A stretch of 64,000 bases of DNA, taken from contig CAUYUJ010018870.1 of the NCBI GenBank assembly GCA_963575745.1, forward strand, positions 97,828 to 161,827. Reading direction: 5' to 3'. Below are positions 42,546 to 53,199 of the stretch, piece after piece (position 1 is the stretch's first letter; each line of letters opens with the position of its first letter). Below the pieces are notes generated by a model. The model ran no database searches. It was given only the letters and a program-made list of their open reading frames with translations, and was not told where the DNA came from. Both the position numbers and the translations under genes were made by a program. This DNA comes from Prorocentrum cordatum (lineage: Eukaryota; Sar; Dinophyceae; Prorocentrales; Prorocentraceae).

Positions 42546-43470
42546 GACAAGTCATGCGACGACTCTTCCCCGGAGCCCAGGGGACACACGCCGGGAGCCC
42601 CGCCGAGTTTGGGATTTTGGGGTCCGGGCATTGTCAAGACGCCTCAGGACTGAGGACAGAGGCCCCCAGGATATCAGGCAAATCGGACGGGGCCGGGACG
42701 AGGATACATCCGCGCCCGAGCGTTCCGGAACGCCCTTAGAGCGTGCCGGAACGCTCTGAGAAGGCCACGGCGCCCGAGACAGCTTCCAGAGCAGCAGGAT
42801 CCCAGAGATTCTCGATTTATCTTCGCCCGATTTGATCCTCGTCCTGGCTTCGCCTCAGCAAAGGACTTGAGAGCACGCCCACTCCGTGCCCAGAGGCACG
42901 GTGGTGGATAGTATGTACGTGCAGGCCTTCGCTGTTCCCCTGGCAAAAAGGATCAGTCCCTCCTCCCCGAGGGCAATCTGGTTCTTTTGTGATTGACTCG
43001 CACAATGCTGCCGCGCATCGGCTTCTTCTCGGTCGCGCGTGTCCTCTCTGGGGACTGTCCGCCCTCTTGATATTCTTGAAGACGTGGAGGGCGGGGACGC
43101 AGGTGAGGAGGAGAAGGGCGAGGAGCCAAAAGGATGAGGGCGTTGATGGAGATTGTTTTGGGTATCCTGGAAGATTTCAGAGGATTATAAGCAGATGTGT
43201 GTTATTTGCCGAGAACGGGAATGAGAGGAGGCGTGAGGATGAGGACGAGGAAGAGGTTTACCATAACGAAGGAAACGAGGGTGGACGAGGAGGAGGAGAG
43301 GGAGGACGAGGAGGAGGAGACGGCCGGAGGAAGAGAACGAGGAGGCGGGCAGAGGAGGAAGGAGGCTGGATGGGAACGAGGAGGAGAGGCATTCACTGGC
43401 ACAGCTCGAGGACTCTTCGAGCTCTGCTCTCACACCGCCGTCCCTCGTCTGTCTCCCCTGCCATTCCACC
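42546..43470. other. Unassigned; short purine tracts
   Basis: No gene recognised. A textbook 5' splice sequence (CAG|GTGAGG at 43101) follows an open segment, but no protein family can be assigned. GAGGAG tracts lie at 43215-43400. GTTCCGGAACGC-like short palindromes lie near 42720-42760. Confidence 0.35.
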
Positions 43471-43474
43471 CGCG

Positions 43475-44075
43475 AGAAGGTTTGCAGTGGCAGCAGGGGC
43501 CGTCGGTGTCGGAGGGGCGGTCATGGGAGTCGGCTCCGAGTGACGAGTACAACTCCAGGATCAGAACGGGCTCGGAAGGCAGTGGCAGCAGGTATCCATT
43601 TTGCGAGATGGCAGCCTGTGTCACCATGGTTTGCTATTGCTCAGCGGGAGTTCGTGCAAGAAGGCCAACATCTCCAGTGAAGGAACCCAATCGTGCGAGA
43701 AGGCAAATTGTGGCAACAGGTGCTGCCAGTGTCCGACGAGAGTTTATTGGAGAAGGTTATCAGCTACAGTGTGGGGGGTGGTTCGTGCGAGACGGCTAGC
43801 GGTGGCTGCATGTATTGCTGCGGTGGGTTTAGTTTAGGGAGACAGCGACAACGCAGGGGCCAGCTCGTGCGAGAAGGCTGGCAGGGGCAGCAGGTACCAT
43901 TGGCGCCAAATAGGAGCCCGTGGCAGACGGTCATCTCAGGGATCGGCTCGTCCGAGACGAAATGCAGAGGCAGCAGGGAGGGCTGGTGCAAAGAGTGCTC
44001 GGGGGATAGCGTCTCGACTGCAGCGCAGAGATCATTTCGTGTAGGATGGCAGGCAGAGGCAGCAGGCGCGGAGGA
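43475..44075 (+). repeat. Degenerate ~80-90 bp tandem repeat
   Basis: CGTGCGAGAAGGC followed by GGCAGCAGGT-like sequence recurs near 43480, 43573, 43654, 43694, 43782, 43868, 43948 and 44037. Confidence 0.65.
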
Positions 44076-44125
44076 GGCATTGTGGGAGGGAGGGACGCGG
44101 GAGGGGGAGGGGAGGAGTGGTAGGA

Positions 44126-44136
44126 TGATGATGATC

Positions 44137-44217
<81 letters not shown>
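44126..44217 (+). repeat. (GAT)n microsatellite up to the gap
   Basis: About 30 GAT units, running into the N gap. Confidence 0.97.
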
Positions 44218-44317
44218 NNNNNNNNNNNNNNNNNNNNNNNNNNNNNNNNNNNNNNNNNNNNNNNNNNNNNNNNNNNNNNNNNNNNNNNNNNNNNNNNNNN
44301 NNNNNNNNNNNNNNNNN
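44218..44317. other. Assembly gap (100 N)
   Basis: Exactly 100 N, flanked by (GAT)n and (GGA)n; the true length is unknown. Frames drawn across it are meaningless. Confidence 0.99.
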
Positions 44318-44422
44318 GGAGGAGGAGGAGGAGGAGGAGGAGGAAGAGGAGGAGGAGGAGGAGGAGGAGGAGGAGGAGGAGAAGATGGAGGAGGAGGAGG
44401 AGGAGGAGGAGGAGGAGGAGAG
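44318..44422 (+). repeat. (GGA)n microsatellite after the gap
   Basis: About 100 bp of GGA/GAG. Confidence 0.97.
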
Positions 44423-44584
44423 GGGAAGGACAAGCTAGGTGCGCCCGCGCCATATCTGACATCTTATGCTTCCCTCCCATCCCTTGCCATTGCGCTGTTT
44501 TTTCTCTATCCGAGGACGCGTGTCGTAGCCACCCTGGATCTCCACAAAAGATTCCCTCGTGCTGTGCGCAGTCGGAAAAGGGAA

Positions 44585-45030
44585 ACCCGTGAGGTTTGTG
44601 CGACCTGGGGGACACTTGTGAGGCCTGTGACACCTGTGGGACCTGTGGGGCCTGTGAGACCTGCGACACCTGTGGGACCTGTGGGACCAGTGAGATGTGC
44701 GACTCTCCTGGGACCTGCGGGACCTGTCGGACCTGTGCGACCCATTGCACCTGCGGGACTTGCGGGACCTGTACGACCTGGGGGACCGCTGCGGGACCTG
44801 TGAGACATGCGACACCTCTGGGACCTGTGGGACCTGCGGGACCTGTCGGACCTGTGGGACCTGTGGGCCATGCGAGACTTCCGACACTTGTGGGACCTGG
44901 GGGACCGCTGCGGGACTTGTGAGACGAGTGATACCTCTGGGACCTGTGGGACGACCTGCGACACTTGTGGGTCCTTTGGAACCTGTGGGACCTGCGGGGC
45001 CTGCCAGACCTGCGAGACCTGTGTGATCTA
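44585..45030 (+). repeat. 9-bp minisatellite (GACCTGTGG)n
   Basis: About 45 degenerate units of GACCTGTGG/GACCTGCGG. Because the period is a multiple of 3, the reverse frames give collagen-like [10 protein letters not shown] or VPQVPQV peptides and forward frames DLWDLRDL or CGTCGTC. These are repeat artefacts. Confidence 0.9.
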
Positions 45031-45281
45031 GAAAAGTGGCCCACGCTGGGGCGGCAGCGCCATTCTGATCGATGTGAGCACGGCGCCGATCCGAAAATGA
45101 GGCCCACGCTGCAGCGAGAGCACCATGTTTGCACAACTGTAACCAATCGAACTGCAAACCAAACCATATAAAAACAGTTCCCGCAAATCCTCTGCGCAAG
45201 CAACCAGGACTCGGAGCGGGGGCGAACACTCTCAGCACATATTCGCGGGAGAGAGGGGGGAGTTATTGTGAAATCATAGAG

Positions 45282-45478
45282 GAGGAGAGGGGGAGGAGAA
45301 GAAGGAGGAGCAGGAAAATGAGGAGGATGAGGAGGCGGAGGAGGAGGAGAAGGAGGAGGAGGAGGAGGAGGAGAAGGATGAGGGGGAGGAAGAGGAGGAG
45401 GACGATGAGGAAGAGGAGGAGGAGGAGCAGGAGGAGGACGAGGACGAGGACGAGGGTGAGGAGCAGGAGAGACAGGGA
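45282..45478 (+). repeat. (GGA)n/(GAG)n tract
   Basis: About 190 bp purine tract with AGA, ACG and GAT interruptions. Confidence 0.9.
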
Positions 45479-45482
45479 GGGA

Positions 45483-45640
45483 TTATGTGCTCCTCCTGGC
45501 CTGCTGATGTCCAAGGTCGCGGCGATCGAGTTTGCGGGCTCCGAGATCCAGCGGCTGACGACACTCCTTGCGGAGGGCGAGGCGAGAGAGGCAGCGCGGC
45601 TGCGGGACCGCGGGTCTCGTTGCCGTTCTCGTCGTCGACC
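45483..45640 (+). CDS. Possible exon between two purine tracts
   Basis: One frame reads LLMSKVAAIEFAGSEIQRLT, then TLLAEGEAREAARLRDRG: a non-repetitive amphipathic helix. It sits between GGA tracts as exons in this genome type often do. No family recognised and splice sites are not certain. Confidence 0.3.
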
Positions 45641-45659
45641 TCGGGGGAGGGGGCATGGG

Positions 45660-45768
45660 GGGGAGGAGGAGGAGGAACAGGAGCAGGAGGAGGAGGAGGA
45701 GGAGGAGGAGCAGGAGGAGGAGGAGGAGGAGGAGGAGGAGGAGCAGGAGGGGGAGGGGGAGGGGCACT
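45660..45768 (+). repeat. (GGA)n microsatellite
   Basis: About 105 bp of GGAGGA with GCA interruptions. Confidence 0.95.
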
Positions 45769-45789
45769 TCGAGGACTCGCAGGGCAACC

Positions 45790-47283
45790 CATACAGCTTG
45801 TTGTATACCCCTCCACGTCTTGTAGCTCAGGCGTTTGTGGCGGATGTATTGAACCAGACGGTCCAGGAGTATGCCAGGTCCAAGTTTCCAGATGGCCAGG
45901 CCATAGTCAACCAGGGGCTTAGGTGGGAGCTGTTTTTTTCCCCCGAGAACTTTGACCAGGACAAAGAAACTAACAGCACGGAACAATAGGCGATGCGGAG
46001 CAATATTTTGTGGAGGATACACCGTAGGACAACGTCTTCAACAATGGGGCTACACTTGTTCAGGAGTCTGCCCGTACCGTGGCAATGAGGACACAATATA
46101 CCATCGCATCTGGGTGTGTAGTTTCTTTGAGGAGCTCGGGCAGGAGGTGTTCGAGGACTTCGTAGCAGGTGCAGTAGCAGCAGGACCAGGACATCCTCTC
46201 TTCTGCCGTCTATGGGCACCTCGTTTCGACACCCCAACAGTTTTAGACGACTGGTGCTTTCAGCATTTCGATATCCATGGGCCTTGTGGTCCATGTTTGT
46301 TTGCAGCAGGTATACCTTTCTGCATTGGTGGGAGTATGTTAGACCCAACTTGGAAAGATCTCTCTCGGGCAGGCTGTGGGGCAGCGCAAATCACACCTTC
46401 AGGCCAGCTTCTACGAGCGGTTCGTGTTTCTCTCCCGGCTGGCTTCCTCAAAATTCCAGCGATGCGGAGCATGGCAGTTTGGTGATGGCCCTACAGTTTC
46501 TCGGAACATCCCAGAACTGCCCCGCTTATCCTGGATTATTCTGGGCTCATGAAGGGTCAGAATCCAGGGAGGGCCCTCCATGGGCACTCCAAGTTTTCTG
46601 ATTCCTGGCGCGCGGTCGGTAACCTCCTCCCAAATCCTGATTGGCCCCAGCTTAGGAAGGCCAAGGCACATAGAAAGTTGGAGCAGGCAATGAACGAACA
46701 GGACACCTACCTCATCCGAGGCAATAGGGCAGCTGACCATCACGCAGGGCAAGCAGCATCAGCACATGCAGTGGGACAGGATCAGGCAGAGGAGTGGAAG
46801 GCTAGTATACACATGCATGAGGACCTCTTGGTCGGAAGAGGTATTCTATTATATGCTTGGCCTGACAACTGGACCCTCTACAACGGCCTGGAGAAACCGG
46901 CTGTCCAGAGACAGCCAAGCATATTTGTCACAGAGCATGTTCCCGTATGGCATGGGTCAGGATTCAGATGTGAGAGCTGTTTTGGAGCAGTGAAGCCACG
47001 CACAAAGAAACCCGGTAGACAGCAACCAACATCTTTTAGGAACGTTTTAACACAAGTACGCACACAACGACATTTCCTGAACCTAGGTTGGATCGAAGGC
47101 AGTGGCGACATACCGATCGTGTTTTGCACCCAGCGTGGTGGATGCACCACACGGGCGAAGAATGCCCCCAAGCCGTGTAGCCTCTGTCCGCGTAAGGTTT
47201 CGCCGGGGCCCCGTATGTTTCGCAAGCGACAAGTGCCAGGAACCTATTCAATATCGCATAATGTCACCACGTTTTGGTGGTAG
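45790..47283 (+). mobile_element. 5'-truncated, frame-broken LINE-type element: RNase H and terminal zinc-ribbon
   Basis: Three frames in succession look like the end of a non-LTR retrotransposon polyprotein. (1) In the frame ending at 46485, a C-x4-C...EDTIYHRIWVC zinc finger of the kind between reverse transcriptase and RNase H, then an RNase H start in which the catalytic DGS appears as GGS, with AGCGA. (2) In the frame 46212-46601, SSDAEHGSLVMAL matches the helix carrying the catalytic Glu. (3) From 46549, KAKAHRKL...GNRAADHHAGQAA fits the end of RNase H, followed by HGSGFRCESC and a C-x-RGGC...C zinc-ribbon, stop 47281-47283. The reverse transcriptase is absent. The frame changes and lost Asp mean it is dead. 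Ordinary retrotransposon debris, not a host gene. Confidence 0.75.
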
Positions 47284-47418
47284 AGTTTTCTCATGTATGT
47301 AATCAGGGCAGGGACCGCAGCAGGAACATGGAGGAGCGTGCCCCAACGGCCCTTCCTCTGAAAGTTTTTGTCTCAAGCTGCTGGCTGTTCCTTTCCCGCT
47401 TCAGCCCCAGAAGTTGCC

Positions 47419-48096
47419 ATGCCGTCGCGTCCCACGGCCACCTACCTTGTATGCGAGAGCGACGCTCGCTGTGGAGGATGGATGTTCGAGTCGCGCCTCT
47501 TCCTCAACCCCCGCAAGCTATGCAGGGGCGGGGGCAACCGGAACTGGGGCCTCGGCTTTGAGTGGACGTTCAACGGTTACAGCTACTCAAGGTACGGGGT
47601 TCAGCAGCACCACGCAGTAGCACCAGTGCCACCAGCAGCAGAAGGAACAGCAGGGAATGCAGGAACAGTAGGTGTGAACCAGCCTTTTGTGCAGGTGCCT
47701 CCAGCCCCTCCGCCTCCGCAGGCCCAGCCCAAGGCCAGACCCCTCCAGCCGTCTCCAGATGGAGGGGGCCAGATGGCCGCAGGCTCGCTGGTGCCACGCC
47801 CCCGCTTCCGAAGGGGCCCCCTCCGCCCCATCTGAGGGAGGCCTCTCCTGAGGCCCAGTCTAAGGCCTCCACTGCTGCTGCGAAGCCCAAGGCTGCCCCC
47901 AAGCGCTGCTCTTGTGACCGCTGCGCTAAAGGCGCGGGTTAAGAGATTGAAGCGAATCGTGGACACGCAGCGTGGCCTGCGCGAGGCAGCCCTTCGCCAG
48001 TCATGCGTCCTGTGGGGCCGCATGTCCAAGTATAGGGCGGAGTTGCGCTGTTTTGGTCAGGACGTGACAGGCGAAACCGACGCCGACCGTGACTGA
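47419..48096 (+). pseudogene. Zinc-ribbon/basic-helix ORF of retroelement type, interrupted by one stop
   Basis: From ATG 47419, which lies just after a CTTTCCCGCTTCAG acceptor-like site, the frame gives 138 residues. An N-terminal zinc-ribbon pattern comes first (C12-x5-C18-GGW...C35-x2-G, where a fourth Cys would be expected at 38), then a Gln/Ala/Pro-rich linker. TGA at 47833-47835 interrupts. The same frame then continues through ALKARVKRLKRIVDTQRGLR to TGA at 48094-48096. Zinc-ribbon, proline linker and basic coiled coil is the layout of the N-terminal part of many dinoflagellate retroelement ORFs; the ORF at 56955 (minus) starts with a similar ribbon. Possibly the 5' end of a second, separate element. 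Confidence 0.5.
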
Positions 48097-48510
48097 GAAT
48101 TGAGGTTCGTAATGGGATGTGTTTTTTTTCTTCGTATTTGGGGAACTCTCAGTCGTCGGTGTCTTCCTCTGCCCACTCCAGTTTAGGGCGCTGGATGAGT
48201 CGAGTTGCAGTAGCCCTTCAAGGAGAGGCCTTGGGATGATTTTGTGGGATGTAAGGGGGTTGGTAGTTACAGCTGGCGGATGCTGTTTGGGCTTCCCCCC
48301 CCTCCTTCCTGCCATTGTTCGCCCGAGTGGTGACGGCGGCGCAGTGCAGGAACTGGGGGGGGGTATTGTCTGTCTGCTCTGCCTGTTTCCTTATATTTCT
48401 TATGTTCCCTCTTCTCTTCCGTGCCTCCATGAGCTTTGGCGCGTACCCCCTGCTTTTTAGTGGGTGGTAGGGTCGGCCGCTCGGATTCTTCGGCTTGCTG
48501 TGGGCGTTGC
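48097..48510. other. Unassigned sequence
   Basis: Poly-T at 48121-48128. No gene recognised. Confidence 0.4.
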
Positions 48511-48514
48511 GAGG

Positions 48515-48833
48515 AGGAGGGGGAGGAGGAGGAGGAGGAGGAGGAGGAGGAGGAGGAGGAGGAGGAGGAGGAGGAGGAGGAGGAGGAGGAGGAGGAGGAG
48601 GAGGAGGAGAGGGGAGGATGAGGAGGAGGAGGAGGAGGAGGAGAGGAGGAGGAGGAGGAGAAGGAGGAACAGGAGGACGAGGAGGAGGAAGAGGAGGAGG
48701 AGGAGGAGGAGGAGGAGGAGGAAGAGGGGGAGGATGAGGATGATGATGATGATGATGAGGAGGAGGAGGAGGAGGAGGAGGAGGAGGAGGAGGAGGAGGA
48801 TGAGGAGGAGGAGGAGGAGGAGGAAGAGGAGGA
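48515..48833 (+). repeat. (GGA)n microsatellite with GAT segment
   Basis: About 320 bp of GGA/GAG, with GATGATGATGATGAT near 48737. Confidence 0.97.
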
Positions 48834-49271
48834 GTCGTTTTCATCGGCTTCTAATCAGGTTTCGGTGGGGGGGGCAGCCTGTCCATCCTTCATTGGTCGT
48901 TCACCGACACGGTCCCGGGAGCAACCCGGGGGGGCTCCCATCGACCCAGTCGGCTGGGACGAACCTCGGGGCGCTCAGGCCCACAGGGCCACTGACCCAG
49001 TCAGGCTGGCCGGCGGTGATGTACGAGCTGGCCTGCAGCCGAGACACCCCACCATGATGGGTGCGCTCGGCCCGTGGGGGTGGGCACATAATTCAAAGAT
49101 GCTTGTGCCCTTGTTAAAGTGTTTCGACAAGTTGCATTCGCTGTCACATTCTCCGTATTCAATTCACTTGCTTGTACTTTGTTGCATTGTTTCGATAATG
49201 CTGTATTCAGTGTTGCAAAGGCGGTTGTCTCTCATCAAGCGATTTGGTCAATCATCAGGGAAACTTCTGGT
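48832..49271 (+). repeat. 0.45-kb direct duplication, copy 1
   Basis: From GAGTCGTTTTCATCGG to AATCATCAGGGAAACTTCTGG. Nearly identical to 49701-50168. The copies share GGGTGCGCTCGGCCCGTGGG and TTGTTAAAGTGTTTCGACAA. Copy 1 lacks 28 bp present in copy 2 near 49915-49942. Confidence 0.95.
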
Positions 49272-49700
49272 TATCAGCCGAAAGTCTCGCCAGAGCTCGA
49301 CTTCTGGGAATGATCACCACGTTGTCTCCCACGTTGTCGCTTTGAGGCCAGAGGGAGCCAGGCTGCGGGGCGCTATATAAATACCGCGGCAAGGAAGATG
49401 CGCAATCAACTGCTTCGGCAATCCTTGTCTTGTGAACCGGTCATTACCATGTAATTCGGGTAGACGTACTGGGACCGCCCGCCCCCTGGCTTCAGGGGGG
49501 GGACGAGAAAAGGAAACGTGGGCTCCGCCGCCCTGCGCTCCACGCGGTGCTGTGGTCGCGGGGGCGGGGGGTTTCACGAGGCGACTCCGGGGCGAGGGGC
49601 TTTGCGCTCCCACGTTGTCGCGGGCTCCGACGCAGCGAGTGAGTGTGCCCCACCGGATCAGCCGGCGCGGGGCGTGTTTAACGTCTCGCTGAAAGAGGGG
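49272..49700 (+). other. Spacer between duplicates, with a TATA-box-like site
   Basis: TATATAAATA lies at 49374-49383 in GC-rich surroundings, at a place where an RNA polymerase II TATA box might be. Dinoflagellates are thought to use a TTTT-type box instead, so this may be a mobile-element promoter or chance. CCCACGTTGTCGC occurs at 49329 and again at 49609. No ORF of note. Confidence 0.4.
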
Positions 49701-50168
49701 GGAGTCGTTTTCATCGGTTTCTACATCAGCTTGCAGGGGGGGTGGACATCCTGTCCATCCTTCGTTGGTCGTTCACCGACACGTTCCCGAGAGCAACCCG
49801 AGGGGGGTCCCACCGACCCAGTCGGCTGGGACGAACCTCGGGGCGCTCAGGCCCACAGGGCCACTGACCTAGTGAGGCTGGCCGGCGGTGATGCACGAGC
49901 TGGCCTGCAGCCCTTAAGGCTGGCGCGTCCCCGGGCAAGAGACACCCCACCATGATGGGTGCGCTCGGCCCGTGGGGGTGGGCACATAATTCAAAGATGC
50001 TTGTGCCCTTGTTAAAGTGTTTCGACAAGTTGCATTCGCTGTCACATTCTCCATATTCAATTCACTTGCTTGTACTTTGTTGCGTTGTTTCGATAATGCT
50101 GTATTCAGTGTTGCAAAGGCGGTTGTCTCTCATCAAGCGATTTGGTCAATCATCAGGCAAACTTCTGG
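49701..50168 (+). repeat. 0.45-kb direct duplication, copy 2
   Basis: It ends at the same AACTTCTGG as copy 1 and then runs into a GGA tract. No TG...CA ends and no protein-coding interior between the copies, so a long terminal repeat pair is not supported. Confidence 0.95.
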
Positions 50169-50171
50169 AGG

Positions 50172-50288
50172 ACAAGGAGGAAGTGGAGGAGGAGGTGGAA
50201 GGGGAGGAGGAGGATAATGCGAGGAGGAGAAGGGGGAGGAGGAGGAGGAGGAGGAGGAGGAGGATGAGGAGGAGCAGGAGGCGGAAGA
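50172..50288 (+). repeat. (GGA)n tract
   Basis: About 110 bp of GGA/GAG with GTG interruptions. A shorter one lies at 50449-50490. Confidence 0.92.
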
Positions 50289-50489
50289 GATCCAATGTAC
50301 GTAAGCCCGAGACTCATCAACGATGTTGGACGACACGCTCCCTCCAAGCTCCGTCTTCATAACCCCCATGCAAAGGTCCACCTCCGCTGAGGGAAGTGCC
50401 CCGGTGGGAAACACAGCGTGCACATCCTGATATGCCACATCATTATCAGGAGGGGGAGGAGCAGGAGGAGGACGAGGAGGAGGAGGAGG

Positions 50490-51300
50490 TCTTTATGTTG
50501 GTGGAGAAGGACAATAGCATACCCTGCGTGTCGTTCAATGCGAGCGTGTTGGCCGCCAAGACCTTCGGCTTCCGCATCGTTTCAATTCAGCTCGGCGGGC
50601 ATTGGCACATTGGTCCGGATCGAGCTCAGGGCATATGAGCTTCGGCCATGTGCACTGTTGGCCTTCGTTAAGGGCCACACATTTATTTGGAATGGTCGGG
50701 TAGATGTGAAGTGGGGGAGCGGAATGGGTACAGATGAGGAGGGGGTTCGCCCTTGCCACACCCAGGCGCTGCAGCATACTCTTGGATCCCTGCTGCTCCT
50801 AGCTGTCCTGCGTATTTTGGTTCTCGCCGACGCGCGCTGCTGGAGTACCAGGCTTGACATTTATTTTTCGAGCGCTGGGCTCCGAACCGATTTGTTTTAT
50901 GATCGTTGCCACCTAGGCGCGACGGCTTAAGTAAGCCTACGTCTTTCCAACTTACAAATGAGGATGAGGAAGAGGGGGCAGTGTAAACGCTACGCGCATC
51001 AACGATGTTACACTCAAGTCATCCTTCAAGTTCCCTCTCCGCAGGTCCCTAAACTATGTTTTCATTGCGGGAAGTCGCCCATCAGGAGGCAAACGTCTGA
51101 AAATCCGCATTCGTGCCAAAACACAGTTCCTGTTACTTCAACGCCGCGGATTAGCGTGATTGCTGCGTCCCCACTGCTGCGTCCTGACAACCCTGGCACG
51201 TGTCAGAACACCTTTCCTTGGATTTTAGCACCGCGAAACAACGTCAGTGTTGCGTCGTGACAATCCTAAACCGTGTCAGAACACGAGACTTGTGAGTTCG
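50490..51300 (+). other. Unassigned; weak exon-like segments
   Basis: After the GGA tract one frame reads VFMLVEKDNSIPCVSFNASV and another, in 50600-50930, is open for about 110 residues. Neither resembles a known family. CGTGTCAGAACAC-type direct repeats lie at 51117, 51202 and 51276. Confidence 0.3.
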
Positions 51301-51414
51301 ACCGCACGAATATTTGAATCTGCGGTAAACTTCCAAGACGCATGTGCGTGGTGCTAAAGCGAGAGCCACGCTTTGAGAAGGAACCACCTTCCATTTCCCG
51401 CTCCCAACCATTTG

Positions 51415-51421
51415 GGGTCGT

Positions 51422-51467
<46 letters not shown>

Positions 51468-51473
51468 CGACCC
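51415..51473. repeat. (AT)n hairpin
   Basis: GGGTCGTTATATA, (AT)n of about 40 bp, then TATATAACGACCC: a perfect palindrome of nearly 60 bp able to extrude as a cruciform. Confidence 0.92.
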
Positions 51474-51477
51474 GTTC

Positions 51478-51685
51478 CCCGTGCATACCGCGGCCGCCAG
51501 ATCCCCCCACCTCCCGACTGTTCCCGAGAGTCCCGCTTCGCGCCATTCTGCATACCGCGGCCGCCGGGTCCCCTGGTCCCCCGAGAGTCCCCGAGTGTCC
51601 CGCCTCGCGCCCCTCTGCATACCGCGGCCGCCAGATCCCCAGGTCCCCCGAGTGTCCCCCGAGTGTCCCGCCTCACCCTGGCAAA
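51478..51685 (+). repeat. 67-bp tandem repeat, three copies
   Basis: GCATACCGCGGCCGCC recurs at 51483, 51550 and 51617. Each is followed by CCCCCGAGAGTCCC/CCGAGTGTCCCGCCTCGCGCC. Confidence 0.92.
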
Positions 51686-51729
51686 GTGAAACATGAAAGA
51701 GGCGGCCTTGATATAGTAGCATGGCGTAG

Positions 51730-52400
51730 TAATCGTAATATTCTAAGTTTTGACAGAAACGATAACAACACCACACCACTTAACATAACGTGCTCGGTCA
51801 TAACATACCACATATTGACATACCATATCGTGACATATCGCACCATGACTCAACACGCCATCCCACAGCACAGCATCGCAGCACGGAAGATTAACACGAC
51901 AAAGCAAGCACACCATATGAATCCATTCCATAACTGGCCATACACAACCATAATGCGTCACAGTTTCACGTATCATGACACAACACACCATATCACAACA
52001 CATCAGAACAACGCATGTTATGACATATCGGAGCACGCAAGCCATAACATACCATGACAAAACATACCATGTCATAACATAACATGGCATACCATATTAC
52101 ACCGTATCCCATCATCAAATCACACATCATTCCATAACATGGCAACCCATACGACGGCATAGCGCGGCATACCACACCAAATTATACCATATCACAGTAT
52201 AACACATACCGCCATAGCAACTCATGGTATTTCGTATCATGCCAGAACAGGACGTCATAGGACAAATCATAACAACGCATGCAATGACAACATGGAGAGT
52301 ACATAGCATAGCATTACGCCACACGTCATAACAAGCAAGGGCTGAGTACACCATCGCATCGCGCAACATACAAGAGCATAACTCAGAGGAGCATGAAGTA
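51730..52400 (+). repeat. AT-richer island of ACATACCATG/CATAACATA motifs
   Basis: Degenerate 8-12 bp units (CATAACATACCAT, GACATATC, CATGACA) fill the stretch, which is far less GC-rich than the rest of the window. Resumes at about 53200-53860. Confidence 0.75.
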
Positions 52401-53199
52401 TTGATATTGATAGTTTTCAGGAGTTCCAGGTTTTCCCGTCCTTCCGCGCGGGTTCCAGGGACGAATGGTCGAGCGCATTCCGTCGTGCAGGTTCTTCGCG
52501 CAATGTGCGCGGTGTGTTTTCTCTCATCGGATCGCCCTCGCAGACTCCAAGCTGTATTCTTTTTTGCTTGTGGGGGGTCCGCGGGTCGCAGCTGCCGTGG
52601 CGCGATTTTGGAGGACACCCCTTCGAGTGCTGTTCGTGGGCGCAGGGGTTCGGCGCGTGCCGCGCCCAGTCGCGCGCGGCGCGGTGCGTGAATCAGCCGG
52701 TTGCGCCCGTCAGACCGCCTGGAAATGATATCTGGAGTGCAGAGCGTTTCCAAACAGCGTGGCTTTTTTGTTTTGCAAAAGCGGCTCCAGAATTTTTCAA
52801 AAAGGAGCCTGGACATTTTCAATAAATAGCTTTGAAGGGGTGGAATGCGCCCGCCGCGCTGGACATCTGAAGAATTCTGAAATCCGGAAATTGTCAAAAT
52901 GGGTTCCGGATTTTTTTTCAAAATCGGTTCCGATTTTTCGAAATCGCGCGCGATTTGCCTTGCCAGGTTTTTGGGGATCCGCCGAGGCGCGCAGTGCGCG
53001 TCGGCGGGCGACGGGGCGGTGCGCCACCGTCCCCCCCCCTCCCTCGGCCACGAGAGAAGGGATCAGCAAGTGCCAAATCGCCCTTCAGTGGCGACTACTC
53101 GATTGCGCATTTGTGACCGACCAGCGGCGCCAGGCAGAGTAGCCAATATTCGACGCAAAGTGTAACCCGCGCGAAGGCTGTTAGAAATCCCAGAATTCC
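52401..53199. other. GC-rich insert between AT-richer islands, with TTTTCAAA repeats
   Basis: No gene recognised. At 52785-52965 degenerate repeats combine GGAGCC/GGTTCCG with ATTTTTCAAAA and AATCGCGCGCGATT, a perfect 14-bp palindrome near 52944. Confidence 0.5.

Noticed and set aside
43764-45203. Collagen-like 479-residue reverse-strand protein
   Set aside because: It spans the 100-N gap and poly-Ile/Leu microsatellite frames, and its GPT/GPA part is the 9-bp minisatellite read in one frame.
48832-50168. LTR retrotransposon
   Set aside because: Although the copies are near-identical, there are no TG...CA ends, no primer-binding or polypurine site, and no protein-coding interior between them.
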